Assembly (NCBI RefSeq): GCF_000507765.1
Contig: NZ_KI669405.1
Span: 1 to 64,000, forward strand
Reading direction: 5' to 3'
Origin: Streptococcus parasanguinis CC87K
GTDB lineage: Bacteria; Bacillota; Bacilli; Lactobacillales; Streptococcaceae
Length of the DNA stretch: 64,000 nucleotides
Within the stretch, counting starts at the first letter, position 1, and every line of letters begins with the position of its first letter. Positions 34,381-43,569 of this stretch are shown here, one piece after another. Under the pieces are notes generated by a model. The model saw only the letters and a list, made by a program, of their open reading frames with translations, was not told the origin of the DNA and searched no databases. The position numbers and the translations under genes are program-made.

Positions 34381-36012
34381 ATGTCCATTAACTGGCAGGA
34401 AATTTTGTTTAACTTTTTGGGAGGGTTGGGTCTCTTTCTCTATAGTATTAAAACCATGGGAGAAGGACTGCAACAAGCTGCAGGGGACCGTCTTCGCTAC
34501 TATATTGATAAATATACCAGCAATCCCTTTCTTGGAGTCTTAGTAGGGATTGTTGTGACAGCCCTTATTCAGTCTAGTACTGGGGTAACGGTGATTACCG
34601 TTGGTCTGGTCAGTGCGGGTCTCTTGACCCTACGTCAAGCCATTGGGATCATCATGGGGGCTAATATCGGGACTACGGTCACCTCGTTCATTATTGGGTT
34701 TAAACTGGGAACTTATGCCCTTCCAATTATGTTTCTTGGAACGGTCTTACTTTTCTTTACAAAGAATCGAATGGCCAACAATATTGGTCGGATTCTCTTT
34801 GGGGTTGGAGGAATTTTCTACGCTTTAAACCTGATTAGTGCGGGAATGAGTCCTTTGAAAGAATTGCCAGAATTTAGTCAGTACATGATCACCCTTGGGA
34901 AAAATCCAATTCTGGGTGTTTTAGCAGGAGCCATCATCACCGTTTTGATTCAAGCTTCGTCAGCTACCATTGGGATTCTACAAGGTTTGTATTCAGGTGG
35001 TTTCCTAGATCTTCGCGGTTCTTTACCTATTCTTTTTGGGGACAACATCGGAACAACCTTGACAGTTATTATTGCAGCGATGGGGGCCAATGTTTCTGCT
35101 AAGCGTGTTGCAGCAACTCACGTACTCTTTAACTTGATCGGTACAATCCTTTGTTTGATCTTGTTAACACCTTTTACAGCCATGATTGAATACTTCCAAG
35201 GGCTCTTGCACTTGTCACCAGAAATGACCATTGCTTTTTCTCACGGAGCTTTCAACGTGACCAACACTATCATTCAATTCCCATTCATTGGAGCTTTGGC
35301 ATACTTTGTAACCAAACTGATTCCTGGTGAGGATGAGGTTGTCAAATATGAGCCACTCTACTTGGATGAAAACTTGATCACTCAAGCGCCTTCGATTGCT
35401 CTTGGAAATGCGAAAAAAGAGTTGCTTCATTTAGGTGGATATGCAGACAAAGCTTTTAATCTTTCTTATGATTATATTGTTCATCAAAATGAGAAAACAG
35501 CTGAAAAGGGTCATAAGACAGAAGAAGCCATCAATACCATTGATGATGATTTGACTCGCTACCTGATTCGTTTGTCAAGTGAAGCCTTGAGTCCGAGAGA
35601 AAGTGAAGTTCTCACCAATATCTTGGATTCTTCACGGGATTTGGAGCGGATTGGAGATCACGCGGAAGCCTTGATCAATCTGACCGATTATTTAATTCGT
35701 AAGAAAGTGGTCTTTTCAGAAGCGGCCTTGGCTGAATTGGAAGATATTTACAACCAAACCCATCAATTTGTAGAGGATGCCTTAAAAGCTGTTGAGAACA
35801 ATGATGTGAGTCTTGCAAACCAATTGGTAGCACGTCACGAGGCAATTGAAAAGTTGGAGAAAAGACTTCGGAAAACCCATATTCGTCGTTTGAACCAAGG
35901 TGAATGTACACCTCAAGCCGGAGTGAACTTTATTGATATTATTTCTCACTATACACGAGTTGCAGACCATGCCATGAATCTGGCTGAAAAAGTACAAATC
36001 GAGCAAATTTAA
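34381..36012 (+). CDS. Na+/phosphate cotransporter family protein with PhoU-like domain
   Basis: A 543-residue protein of the NptA/PNaS (Na/Pi cotransporter II) family. The membrane half has two inverted repeats with the family QSSS-type motifs, here TALIQSSTGVTVITVGLVSA and TVLIQASSATIGILQ. The C-terminal 200 residues form a PhoU-like helical bundle (LSSEALSPRESEVLTNILDSSRDLERIGDHAE). It probably moves phosphate, possibly with the PhoU part as regulator. Two ATGs lie near GGAGG: 34375 is one base from it and 34381 is seven bases away, so I choose 34381. It stands alone between two terminators. Confidence 0.9.
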   Translation: MSINWQEILFNFLGGLGLFLYSIKTMGEGLQQAAGDRLRYYIDKYTSNPFLGVLVGIVVTALIQSSTGVTVITVGLVSAGLLTLRQAIGIIMGANIGTTVTSFIIGFKLGTYALPIMFLGTVLLFFTKNRMANNIGRILFGVGGIFYALNLISAGMSPLKELPEFSQYMITLGKNPILGVLAGAIITVLIQASSATIGILQGLYSGGFLDLRGSLPILFGDNIGTTLTVIIAAMGANVSAKRVAATHVLFNLIGTILCLILLTPFTAMIEYFQGLLHLSPEMTIAFSHGAFNVTNTIIQFPFIGALAYFVTKLIPGEDEVVKYEPLYLDENLITQAPSIALGNAKKELLHLGGYADKAFNLSYDYIVHQNEKTAEKGHKTEEAINTIDDDLTRYLIRLSSEALSPRESEVLTNILDSSRDLERIGDHAEALINLTDYLIRKKVVFSEAALAELEDIYNQTHQFVEDALKAVENNDVSLANQLVARHEAIEKLEKRLRKTHIRRLNQGECTPQAGVNFIDIISHYTRVADHAMNLAEKVQIEQI

Positions 36013-36020
36013 GGAACGTC

Positions 36021-36057
36021 AAACAGAGTAAGTAGGAAGCTTACTCTGTTTTTTTGT
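36021..36057 (+). terminator. terminator after Na/Pi cotransporter
   Basis: AAACAGAGTAAG (36021-36032) and CTTACTCTGTTT (36040-36051), 7-base loop, followed by TTTTT. Confidence 0.92.
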
Positions 36058-36076
36058 TGGATTCTATTCAAAAATA

Positions 36077-36116
36077 GGTCTAGACCATTTACAAATAGAA
36101 GTGAAAGCGTTATAAT
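36077..36116 (+). promoter_or_regulatory. nagA promoter with NagR-like palindrome and cre site
   Basis: -35 TTTACA (36088-36093), 17-nt spacer, -10 TATAAT (36111-36116). A perfect palindrome GGTCTAGACC (36077-36086) just upstream of the -35 resembles the NagR/YvoA box. A cre-like sequence TGAAAGCGTTATAA (36102-36115) overlaps the -10. Both regulators are inferred from motif resemblance. Confidence 0.7.
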
Positions 36117-36166
36117 ATGTATGAATATAAATGGAACACAGTTCCTACAATGGAAAGGACGATTTT

Positions 36167-37324
36167 ATGTCTACATATATTAAAGCAGATCAATTTTATT
36201 ACCCACATGGGGTTCGCCGCGGAGGCTATTTGGAGCTTGTTGATGGCAAGTTTGGGAAACATGTGGAAAGCTTACCAGAAGGTGCGGATGTGCTGGATTA
36301 TTCTGGTTACAGCATTGCGCCTGGCCTCGTAGATACCCATATTCACGGATTTGGTGGGGTAGATGTGATGGATAATAATATCGAAGGTACTCTCCATACC
36401 ATGAGTGAAGGGCTCTTGAGTACAGGGGTTACGAGCTTTTTGCCTACGACCTTGACTTCCTCTTACGAACAACTTTTGGCAGTAACGGAAAATATCGGTG
36501 CACGATACAAAGAAGCAACAGGAGCTAAGATTCGCGGGATTTATTTTGAAGGACCTTATTTCACAGAAAAATACAAGGGAGCTCAAAACCCGTCTTATAT
36601 GAAGGATCCAAGTATGGAAGAATTCCGTGCTTGGCAAAAAGCTGCCAATGGTCTGTTGAATAAGATTGCCCTTGCTCCCGAGCGTGAAGGGGTGGAAGAA
36701 TTTGTTCGGACTATTACAGGAGAAGGGGTGACAGTCGCTTTGGGACACTCCAATGCTACTTTTGAAGAAGCTAAAAAAGCGGTTGATGCAGGTGCGAGTG
36801 TCTGGGTGCATGCCTACAATGGTATGCGTGGTTTGACGCACCGTGAACTCGGTATGGTTGGTGCCATGTATGAGTTGCCTCATACCACAGCAGAGTTGAT
36901 CTGTGATGGCCATCACGTTGATCCGCTAGCATGTGATATCCTGATGAAACAAAAAGGAAAAGAAAATGTTGCCTTGATTACTGACTGTATGACAGCTGGG
37001 GGATTAGAAGACGGGGATTATATGCTTGGGGAATTCCCAGTCGTGGTTGCTGAAGGGACTGCTCGCTTGAAATCAACTGGTAATCTAGCTGGCTCAATCT
37101 TGAAATTGAAAGATGGATTAAAAAATGTTGTAGAGTGGGGAATTGCTAACCCTCACGAAGCAGTGATGATGGCCAGCCTCAATCCTGCAAAATCAGTCCA
37201 TATTGATGATGTTTGTGGTCAAATTCGAGAAGGTTATGATGCGGACTTCATTGTGCTTGATCAAAATTTGGATCTGGTGGCGACCTATCTCGATGGGGTC
37301 AAACGTTACCAAGCTATGAACTAG
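36167..37324 (+). CDS. nagA: N-acetylglucosamine-6-phosphate deacetylase
   Basis: Removes acetate from GlcNAc-6-P, feeding glucosamine-6-P to glycolysis or wall synthesis; cytosolic amidohydrolase. It has 385 residues from ATG 36167, preceded by GGAAAGGA. Metal-binding DTHIHGFGGVDVMD is at about residues 56-69, then IYFEGPYF, ALGHSNATFEEA, the HAYNGMRGLTHRE region, and the catalytic Asp in ALITDCMTAGG. A longer frame from 36131 starts upstream of the Shine-Dalgarno and is not used. GlcNAc is probably brought in by the mannose-type PTS encoded earlier in the window (inference). Confidence 0.96.
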   Translation: MSTYIKADQFYYPHGVRRGGYLELVDGKFGKHVESLPEGADVLDYSGYSIAPGLVDTHIHGFGGVDVMDNNIEGTLHTMSEGLLSTGVTSFLPTTLTSSYEQLLAVTENIGARYKEATGAKIRGIYFEGPYFTEKYKGAQNPSYMKDPSMEEFRAWQKAANGLLNKIALAPEREGVEEFVRTITGEGVTVALGHSNATFEEAKKAVDAGASVWVHAYNGMRGLTHRELGMVGAMYELPHTTAELICDGHHVDPLACDILMKQKGKENVALITDCMTAGGLEDGDYMLGEFPVVVAEGTARLKSTGNLAGSILKLKDGLKNVVEWGIANPHEAVMMASLNPAKSVHIDDVCGQIREGYDADFIVLDQNLDLVATYLDGVKRYQAMN

Positions 37325-37347
37325 ATTCAAGAATCGAAGATAGAACA

Positions 37348-37379
37348 AACCTCTCTAGGTCATACCTGGAGAGGTTTTT
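37348..37379 (+). terminator. terminator after nagA
   Basis: AACCTCTC (37348-37355) and GAGAGGTT with inner AGG/CCT pairing, followed by TTTTG. Confidence 0.85.
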
Positions 37380-37443
37380 GTGATGTATTCATAGGGGGAT
37401 CAGTATGTAGGATCTTTTTTTGTTTATCCATGGTAGTGCAATT

Positions 37444-37472
37444 TTGTGAATGCTGTCTTTTCATGCTATAAT
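37444..37472 (+). promoter_or_regulatory. promoter of small membrane protein/aldo-keto reductase operon
   Basis: -35 TTGTGA (37444-37449), 17-nt spacer, extended -10 TGCTATAAT with TATAAT at 37467-37472. Confidence 0.75.
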
Positions 37473-37496
37473 GGGAATTGAAATGTGAGGTAGCTT

Positions 37497-37715
37497 ATGA
37501 AGGCAATTGATATACGTTTTTTATTGATGGGAATTTTTTTCTTGCTCTATGGTATTGTAAGAAAAAATATTTTTATTGTGATCGTTGGTGGGGCATTCTT
37601 AGTTTATAGTTTTTATAGCAAGAAGATGGAGCCAACCAAGAAGAATATTTTTAAACCAGAGCTCAAGCTTCGAGGGCCTAAGAAACCGAAATTGAAGAAA
37701 GGAAAGAAAAAATGA
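37497..37715 (+). CDS. small hypothetical membrane protein with basic tail
   Basis: A 72-residue protein I do not recognise. Two hydrophobic stretches (IRFLLMGIFFLLYGIV, about residues 6-21, and IFIVIVGGAFLVYSFY, about 25-40) suggest a membrane hairpin. The C-terminal 30 residues are strongly basic, ending in a Lys-rich run (PKLKKGKKK). GTGAGG lies before the ATG. Its stop overlaps the start of the aldo/keto reductase gene by four bases (ATGA), so the two are translationally coupled, although no functional link is obvious. Confidence 0.8.
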   Translation: MKAIDIRFLLMGIFFLLYGIVRKNIFIVIVGGAFLVYSFYSKKMEPTKKNIFKPELKLRGPKKPKLKKGKKK

Positions 37716-38554
37716 ATCATTATCGTTTAAATAATGGGGTGGAGATTCCTGTATTGGGATTTGGAACTTGGAAAGCAGCGGATGGAGAAGAAGCCTATCA
37801 AGCTGTGTTAGCTGCTTTAAAAGCAGGTTATCGCCATATCGATACAGCTGCGATTTATCAAAATGAAGAGAGTGTGGGTCGGGCGATCAAGGATAGTGGT
37901 CTTAAGCGCGAAGACTTGTTTATTACTACCAAACTTTGGAATACGAATCATACTTATGAAGAGGCTCAAGCTGCTTTGGAAGCGTCTCTTGAAAAACTGG
38001 GCTTAGATTATGTCGATCTATATTTGATTCATTGGCCAAATCCAAAGCCCCTTCGAGAAAGTGATGCTTGGAAAAAACGAAATGCTGAGGTTTGGCGAGC
38101 CATGGAAGATATGCTAGCTGTTGGTAAGGTTCGGGCTATTGGCATTAGCAATTTTCTTCCTCATCATTTGGAAGCGCTCCTTGAAACAGCTCGGGTCATC
38201 CCAGCTGTGAACCAAATTCGTCTAGCACCTGGGGTTTACCAAAGCGAAGCCATCGCTGCAAGTCGCAAGCATGGTATCTTACTAGAGGCTTGGGGACCTT
38301 TTGGTCAAGGGGAGTTGTTCCAAAATGAACAAGTAAAAGAAATGGCTAGTAAATATGGAAAGACCGTTGCTCAACTAGCTTTAGCTTGGAGTTTACAAGA
38401 AGGCTTCCTTCCTTTGCCAAAATCGGTTACGCCTGAGCGGATTGCGAGTAATTTAAATTGCTTTGATTTTGAATTGACGGCAGATGATGTGGAACTCCTG
38501 CGCCATCTTCCGGTTGAAGCAGGTGCACCAGATCCGGACACCAAAGATTTTTAA
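37712..38554 (+). CDS. aldo/keto reductase
   Basis: NADPH-dependent carbonyl reductase of the AKR superfamily (AKR5-like, 2,5-diketo-D-gluconate/methylglyoxal reductase relatives), 280 residues. The TIM barrel has GYRHIDTAAIYQNEESVGRAI with the catalytic Asp and Tyr, Lys in TTKLWN, and His in YLIHWPNP, so the full tetrad is present. The C-terminal loop contains LPKSVTPERIASN for NADPH binding. The substrate is unknown; detoxification of reactive aldehydes is a common role in the family. Followed by a clear terminator. Confidence 0.92.
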   Translation: MNHYRLNNGVEIPVLGFGTWKAADGEEAYQAVLAALKAGYRHIDTAAIYQNEESVGRAIKDSGLKREDLFITTKLWNTNHTYEEAQAALEASLEKLGLDYVDLYLIHWPNPKPLRESDAWKKRNAEVWRAMEDMLAVGKVRAIGISNFLPHHLEALLETARVIPAVNQIRLAPGVYQSEAIAASRKHGILLEAWGPFGQGELFQNEQVKEMASKYGKTVAQLALAWSLQEGFLPLPKSVTPERIASNLNCFDFELTADDVELLRHLPVEAGAPDPDTKDF

Positions 38555-38577
38555 AAGAGAATTTCTATTCATTAATG

Positions 38578-38607
38578 AAAACCGAGGACAGTTTCGTTCT
38601 CGGTTTT
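38578..38607 (+). terminator. terminator after aldo/keto reductase
   Basis: AAAACCGAG (38578-38586) and CTCGGTTTT (38599-38607), with inner GAC/GTT pairing. Confidence 0.88.
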
Positions 38608-38718
38608 TAAAAACCTTTCAAATATGAAATAATTTTAAGGGGCTAACAAAAACAGATGTTCTATAATATTTTCCCGGCCAACTTCAAAAATTTCCGAACG
38701 AAAATAAGTTAATAATTA

Positions 38719-38792
38719 GTAATATACGTAAATATTACAATTGTGTTACAATTCATTTTTGAATGAATCTTCAGATAATTTTGCGTTATAAT
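38719..38792 (+). promoter_or_regulatory. upstream region of the subtilisin-like protease with two dyads and a -10 box
   Basis: TATAAT at 38787-38792 is a good -10; the -35 is weak. Two inverted repeats lie upstream: GTAATAT/ATATTAC (38719-38725 with 38732-38738) and ATTCATT/AATGAAT (38751-38757 with 38762-38768). They may be operators for an activator or repressor, but I cannot name the regulator. Confidence 0.45.
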
Positions 38793-38822
38793 AGTTACTA
38801 TTAAAATAAAAGGGGAGTTTCT

Positions 38823-41800
38823 ATGAATAGACAAGAGCGTTTTTCATTAAGGAAATACAAATTTGGTGTAGCCTCAGTTTTATTAGGGGCTGTTTTGGTA
38901 TTTGGATCTGCACAAGCGAGTGCAGAAGAACAAACAGCGGGTCAAACGAGCGCTGGGACACAGCTTGTAGCAAACAGTCAACAGGCACCTGCTGAAGAAG
39001 AGCATTCACAAGCAACAGAAGCAAGTACAGCAGTTGCTAGTGAGAAAGTTGAAGTTACAAAAGACGCAGCTGTTGCAGCAAAGACAGTTGATACAAAAGA
39101 AGCTACTGTTGTTGAAAAAGCAGAAGCTCCTAAAGAGACAGCCGCTGTTCCAGAAACAAAACCGGAAGTAGCGGAAAAACCTGTTGAAAAAGCAACAGTA
39201 GTGGCTACTGCGACAAGTTCGGAAACAACGAATCGCCATGAGGCAACTGAAAAACCTCAAAGCATCGAAAGTGACGAAATTATTACTGTTCCCCAAACCT
39301 GGAAGCAAGGCTACAAAGGGGAAGGGATGGTGGTCGCCGTCATCGACTCTGGTTTGGATGTGAACCACGAGGTTCTTCGGATTACCGATCCTTCAAAAGC
39401 TAAGTTTAAAAACCAAGAAGAAATCGAAGCTGCTAAGAAAGCAGCAGGAATTGATTATGGTAAATGGTACAACGACAAAGTTGTCTATGCCTATGACTAT
39501 TTTGATGGTACAGATAATATCAAAGAGGCTGAAAGAGATTCTCACGGGATGCACGTTACAGGGATTGCGACGGGGAATCCTGATAAAGTAGCAGGCAACG
39601 GAGAAAAGATCTATGGTGTAGCACCAGAAGCGCAAGTTATGTTTATGCGTGTCTTCTCAGATCGTCAAAAAACAACGGGATCTGCTCTTTATGTAAAAGC
39701 AATTGATGATGCTGTAGCTCTTGGTGCAGATACTATCAACATGAGTCTTGGCTCTACGACTGGTTCTACGGTCAATGCGGATTCAGATATTGTGGATGCC
39801 ATTAAACGAGCGCGCGCTAAAGGCGTATCTGTCTTAATTTCTGCAGGAAATAGCAATAGCTTTGGAAATGGTTACTCAAGACCTTCTGCTGAAAATCCAG
39901 ATTATGGTTTGGTCGGAAATCCTTCAACAGTAGAGGACTCCATCTCTGTTGCTTCTATCAATAATAAAATCATTACCACAGAAGTTTTTGAAGTCAAAGG
40001 CCTTGAAGGAAATGCAGAATTAGATAACGGGAAATTTGACTACAGTAAATCTGCAACAGATACAGACTTTGAAAAAGGCAAAGAATATGAGTACGTATCT
40101 GTTGGTCTTGGGAAAGAAGATGATTTCAAAGGTCTAGATCTTACTGGTAAATTAGCGCTTATTCAACGTGGAGAAATCCCATTCACAGAAAAAATTGCGA
40201 ATGCCCTCCATCATGGTGCAGTAGGGGCTATGGTCTACAATAATGTGGAAGGATCAAACCTTGGAATGTCAATTGATGGGGATGCTAAGAAAATTCCATC
40301 TGTCTTCATTTCAAAACGCTATGGGGAAGCTCTTAAAGCTGGATCTTACAAAGTTGTCTTTAACAATACCATGGCCAACCGTCCATCTCCAGAAGCAGAC
40401 CAATTGTCTGATTTCTCAAGCTGGGGTGTAACAACCGATGGTCAGTTGAAACCAGATGTCACAGCACCTGGTGGGAACATCTTCTCTTCTTTAAATGACA
40501 ATACCTATGGGGATATGAGTGGTACTAGTATGGCCTCACCTCACGTAGCAGGTGTTGCAGCCTTGGTTAAAGAATACCTTGTGAAGCATCACCCAGAATT
40601 AACTCCAGAACAAGTTTCTGAAACAGTGAAAGCCTTGATCATGTCTACGGCTAAACCGCATGTTAACAAAGAAACGGGTGTCTATACTTCTCCACGCCAA
40701 CAAGGAGCAGGGGTTGTTGACACAGCAGCAGCCGTTTCAACAGACTTGTATGTGACCGGTGAAAACAACTATCCAAGCGTCACTCTTGGTAATGTTGGAG
40801 ATAGCTTTACATTTGATGTGACGGTTCACAATATTTCAGATACCGATCGTACCTTGAAAATGTTGGTGAATACTGACACAGATGAAGTAAAAGATGGTAA
40901 ATTTACCCTCCGTCCACGTAAATTAACAGAAACTGCTTGGCCTGAAGTAACTGTGAAAGCCCATAGTTCTGAAACGGTTACAGTGAAAGTCGACACAAGT
41001 AAATTCACAGAAGAATTGAGCAAAGAAATGCCAAACGGCTATTTCCTTGAAGGATTTGTTCGCTTTGTTGATCCGGCTGATGATGGAGATGTGGTCAGCT
41101 TGCCATTTATGGGCTTCAAGGGAGAATTCCAAAACCTTCCCGCTGTTGAAAAGCCAGTCTATGATTTGGTTCGCGAAGGAAAAGATGGATTCTACTACCA
41201 TATTCCAAAAGATTTGAATATCTCTTCTAGTGCGAATGTTTCTGCGCTCGTCACTCAGCAAAATGACTTCCTTCTCACTCAAGGAAAACGAGATGGTCGT
41301 CGGATTACAGTCCTTGGTATTGACGAAAATACAGAAGGAACTCACACCCTTCAACTAGATGAAAACGGAAATGTTCGCATTGCCATTTCGCCAAATGAAG
41401 ATGGAAATAAAGATTTCGTCGAATACAAGACAGTTGCCCTTAGAAACATTGAAAACCTTCGTGCAAGTGTCTACGCAGCAAGTGATACGGAACATCAACA
41501 TCCAATTTGGGAAGGAACGCCATCTGACCATCGTAAGAACTTCTTCAACGGTGACCAAAAGAACCCACGCAGCTACACATTAGATAATACTGTCTGGTCT
41601 GGTAGCGATGCTAATGGAAATGCGGTAGCAGATGGTGTATATGATTATGTCATCCGTTACACCCCAATGGTTCCTGGAGCTGAGGAGCAATCAACGACCT
41701 TCAAGGTTCGGGTTGATACTCAAAAACCAGTGATTACATCTGGCTATATTCGCTTTAAAGACGGAGCACAACAGTTTGTTGCACGCAAAGCCAAAGATGT

Positions 41801-43241
41801 TGGCGAAGGTGGTATCTTAACTGAAAAACTCGTTTACGTGACTCCATTTGATGATCAGGGGACAATGGTCCAAACCAGTGAAGATAAGAATGGTACACGT
41901 GCGCTTGAAAATTACCATGTGATCAAAGCCAATGCAGATGGTAGCTTCGATCTTCCTGAAAACATCGATAAGAAGAATATCTACTACTATGTAGAAGACT
42001 TTGCGGGGAACGTAGATTATGTTTCACTAGCTGATTTAGTTCGGGATCAAAATAGTGGTCGGGTTCAAATCGCAGTTCGTGACGCTAAAACGAACAAAGC
42101 TTTGGATACTATGTATGTTTACCGAATCAAAGATAGCAATGGTCAATATGTATCAGTTGACAAGACAAAAGATATTAACCTCTTGAACTTTGGTCATTAC
42201 ACTGCAGAAATCTTTACTTATGATCGTACAGAAGTGAAATTTGTCAGCAGCTTGACGCAAGAATTTGATTTAACAGAAGATAATAGTTTCCAAACGATTG
42301 CTTTTCTTGCCAATACTTTAGAATATGCACCAGTTAGCATCAGCTTTGATCAACCGGTTTCAAAAGCAGCTACGATCGTATTAAAAGGGGCAGATGGTGA
42401 AAACTTTGTCTTGCCTGCTGAAAAATATGGTAAAAATGGCTTTGGTAAATCTGTAGCAACTGGTCAATATACCTTGGTTGCAACTCTTCCTACAGGCTAT
42501 GAACTAGCTGAGGAAGCACCAGTGATTTCAGTTGTCGCAGGGCGCAACAACAATTACCGTATTGGAGTGATCTCAAAAGTGGATCTCTTAGCTGCTTTGA
42601 ACAACCAAGCAGATGTTACAAAGACAGCGCAATACTTCAATGCCAGTGCGGATAAGAAGGAAGCCTATGATCAAGCCTTGCAAGCGGCCCAAGCAGCCTT
42701 GACCAACAAGGTTAGTCAAGAGCAAGTCAACCAAGCTCTAGCTAGTCTTGAAGCTGCCAGCCAAGCTTTGGATGGGAAAGATTCAAACGTTGCGGCCTTG
42801 AAAGAAGCTATGCAGGCTTACGATGCTACGACAAAAACTGGTCGTTATGCCAATGCCAAAGAAAAAGTACGTCGCGACTACGATCGTGCTTTCCAAACAG
42901 TAGCCTTGCTTGCAGTTGATCCAACTGTGAAACAAGAACAAATCAATCAAGCACTTGCTGAGCTTAGCCGTGCAGAAGGAAAATTAAACGGGAAAGCAAC
43001 TGATTTTTCAAGTCTTGAAAAATACATCAAGGAAGAATTGAAGTTCCAAGAAAAGAATGCGAAATTCATCTATGCTGGAAATGAAGAAAAAGAAGCTTAC
43101 CTAGTAGCCTTCAAGGATGCACAAACCATCCTTTCAAATCCAGGAGCAAGCCAACAAGATGTAAAAGATGCTTTGACAGCCTTGAAAAATGCCAAGAAAA
43201 AACTTCATGGTAAAAAACCAAAAGCTGCAAGACGTCCATAA
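38823..43241 (+). CDS. secreted subtilisin-like (S8) serine protease with FIVAR repeats, no LPXTG
   Basis: A large exported protease, 1472 residues, of the streptococcal C5a-peptidase/challisin/PrtA type. The YSIRK-like signal peptide has FSLRKYKFGVASVLLG at about residues 8-23 and likely cleavage after AQASA. An Ala/Glu/Lys/Thr-rich prodomain runs to about residue 155. The catalytic domain has D175 (VIDSGLDVNHE), H241 (DSHGMHVTG), oxyanion N343 (ISAGNSN) and S569 (GTSMASPHVAG), with an inserted PA domain near residues 400-520. Fn3-like domains (about 610-1050) and FIVAR-type helical repeats (about 1260-1460) follow. The C-terminus ends in lysine-rich KKLHGKKPKAARRP with no sortase motif and no hydrophobic anchor. 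Own promoter and terminator. Confidence 0.93.
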   Translation: MNRQERFSLRKYKFGVASVLLGAVLVFGSAQASAEEQTAGQTSAGTQLVANSQQAPAEEEHSQATEASTAVASEKVEVTKDAAVAAKTVDTKEATVVEKAEAPKETAAVPETKPEVAEKPVEKATVVATATSSETTNRHEATEKPQSIESDEIITVPQTWKQGYKGEGMVVAVIDSGLDVNHEVLRITDPSKAKFKNQEEIEAAKKAAGIDYGKWYNDKVVYAYDYFDGTDNIKEAERDSHGMHVTGIATGNPDKVAGNGEKIYGVAPEAQVMFMRVFSDRQKTTGSALYVKAIDDAVALGADTINMSLGSTTGSTVNADSDIVDAIKRARAKGVSVLISAGNSNSFGNGYSRPSAENPDYGLVGNPSTVEDSISVASINNKIITTEVFEVKGLEGNAELDNGKFDYSKSATDTDFEKGKEYEYVSVGLGKEDDFKGLDLTGKLALIQRGEIPFTEKIANALHHGAVGAMVYNNVEGSNLGMSIDGDAKKIPSVFISKRYGEALKAGSYKVVFNNTMANRPSPEADQLSDFSSWGVTTDGQLKPDVTAPGGNIFSSLNDNTYGDMSGTSMASPHVAGVAALVKEYLVKHHPELTPEQVSETVKALIMSTAKPHVNKETGVYTSPRQQGAGVVDTAAAVSTDLYVTGENNYPSVTLGNVGDSFTFDVTVHNISDTDRTLKMLVNTDTDEVKDGKFTLRPRKLTETAWPEVTVKAHSSETVTVKVDTSKFTEELSKEMPNGYFLEGFVRFVDPADDGDVVSLPFMGFKGEFQNLPAVEKPVYDLVREGKDGFYYHIPKDLNISSSANVSALVTQQNDFLLTQGKRDGRRITVLGIDENTEGTHTLQLDENGNVRIAISPNEDGNKDFVEYKTVALRNIENLRASVYAASDTEHQHPIWEGTPSDHRKNFFNGDQKNPRSYTLDNTVWSGSDANGNAVADGVYDYVIRYTPMVPGAEEQSTTFKVRVDTQKPVITSGYIRFKDGAQQFVARKAKDVGEGGILTEKLVYVTPFDDQGTMVQTSEDKNGTRALENYHVIKANADGSFDLPENIDKKNIYYYVEDFAGNVDYVSLADLVRDQNSGRVQIAVRDAKTNKALDTMYVYRIKDSNGQYVSVDKTKDINLLNFGHYTAEIFTYDRTEVKFVSSLTQEFDLTEDNSFQTIAFLANTLEYAPVSISFDQPVSKAATIVLKGADGENFVLPAEKYGKNGFGKSVATGQYTLVATLPTGYELAEEAPVISVVAGRNNNYRIGVISKVDLLAALNNQADVTKTAQYFNASADKKEAYDQALQAAQAALTNKVSQEQVNQALASLEAASQALDGKDSNVAALKEAMQAYDATTKTGRYANAKEKVRRDYDRAFQTVALLAVDPTVKQEQINQALAELSRAEGKLNGKATDFSSLEKYIKEELKFQEKNAKFIYAGNEEKEAYLVAFKDAQTILSNPGASQQDVKDALTALKNAKKKLHGKKPKAARRP

Positions 43242-43268
43242 GAAAAATAAAATAGTTTGTTAGCCTAG

Positions 43269-43305
43269 AATCCATCTGAAACATTTGTTTCAGATGGATT
43301 TTTAT
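43269..43305 (+). terminator. terminator after the subtilisin-like protease
   Basis: A perfect 14-bp stem, AATCCATCTGAAAC (43269-43282) and GTTTCAGATGGATT (43287-43300), loop ATTT, then TTT. Confidence 0.92.
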
Positions 43306-43333
43306 TTACAAGTACCTAAAAATTTGCTATAAT
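43305..43333 (+). promoter_or_regulatory. promoter of the glycine T-box operon
   Basis: -35 TTTACA (43305-43310), 17-nt spacer, extended -10 TGCTATAAT with TATAAT at 43328-43333. The start site is expected near 43340, at the foot of T-box stem I. Confidence 0.8.
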
Positions 43334-43339
43334 ACTAGT

Positions 43340-43540
43340 CAAGAAAGAAGGGCTTATGGCGTTTTTCTAGCGAGCTTGGGATAGTGAAAGCCAAGTAGAG
43401 CAAAGTAGGCAAGTGGCGCTTTCTCTCAGCAAAGAGCTGAAGACAAACAGATAAAATGAAGTAATAAATTAGGGTGGAACCGCGTTTCTGACGCCCCTAG
43501 TCGCAAGGCTTGGGTGTTGAAATTCGGTTCTTTTTGAATT
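43340..43540 (+). promoter_or_regulatory. glycine T-box riboswitch
   Basis: The T-box core AGGGTGGAACCGCG lies at about 43471-43484. Stem I shows an AGCGAGC element, a GGGATAGTGAAAGCC distal region, and GGC followed by A (in GTAGGCAAG) as the likely glycine specifier. The terminator pairs GAACCG-TTTC with GAAA-CGGTTC around the inner ACGCCC/GGGTGT stem, followed by TTTTT near 43530-43535. Uncharged tRNA-Gly should favour read-through. The first gene downstream is not glyQ but a GFA-family gene. Confidence 0.85.
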
Positions 43541-43569
43541 CGTCTAATGCCTAAGTAGAAAGGAGTACA

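Noticed and set aside
36272..36916. 214-codon reverse frame within nagA
   Set aside because: Antisense shadow without ribosome-binding site; nagA itself has all catalytic motifs.
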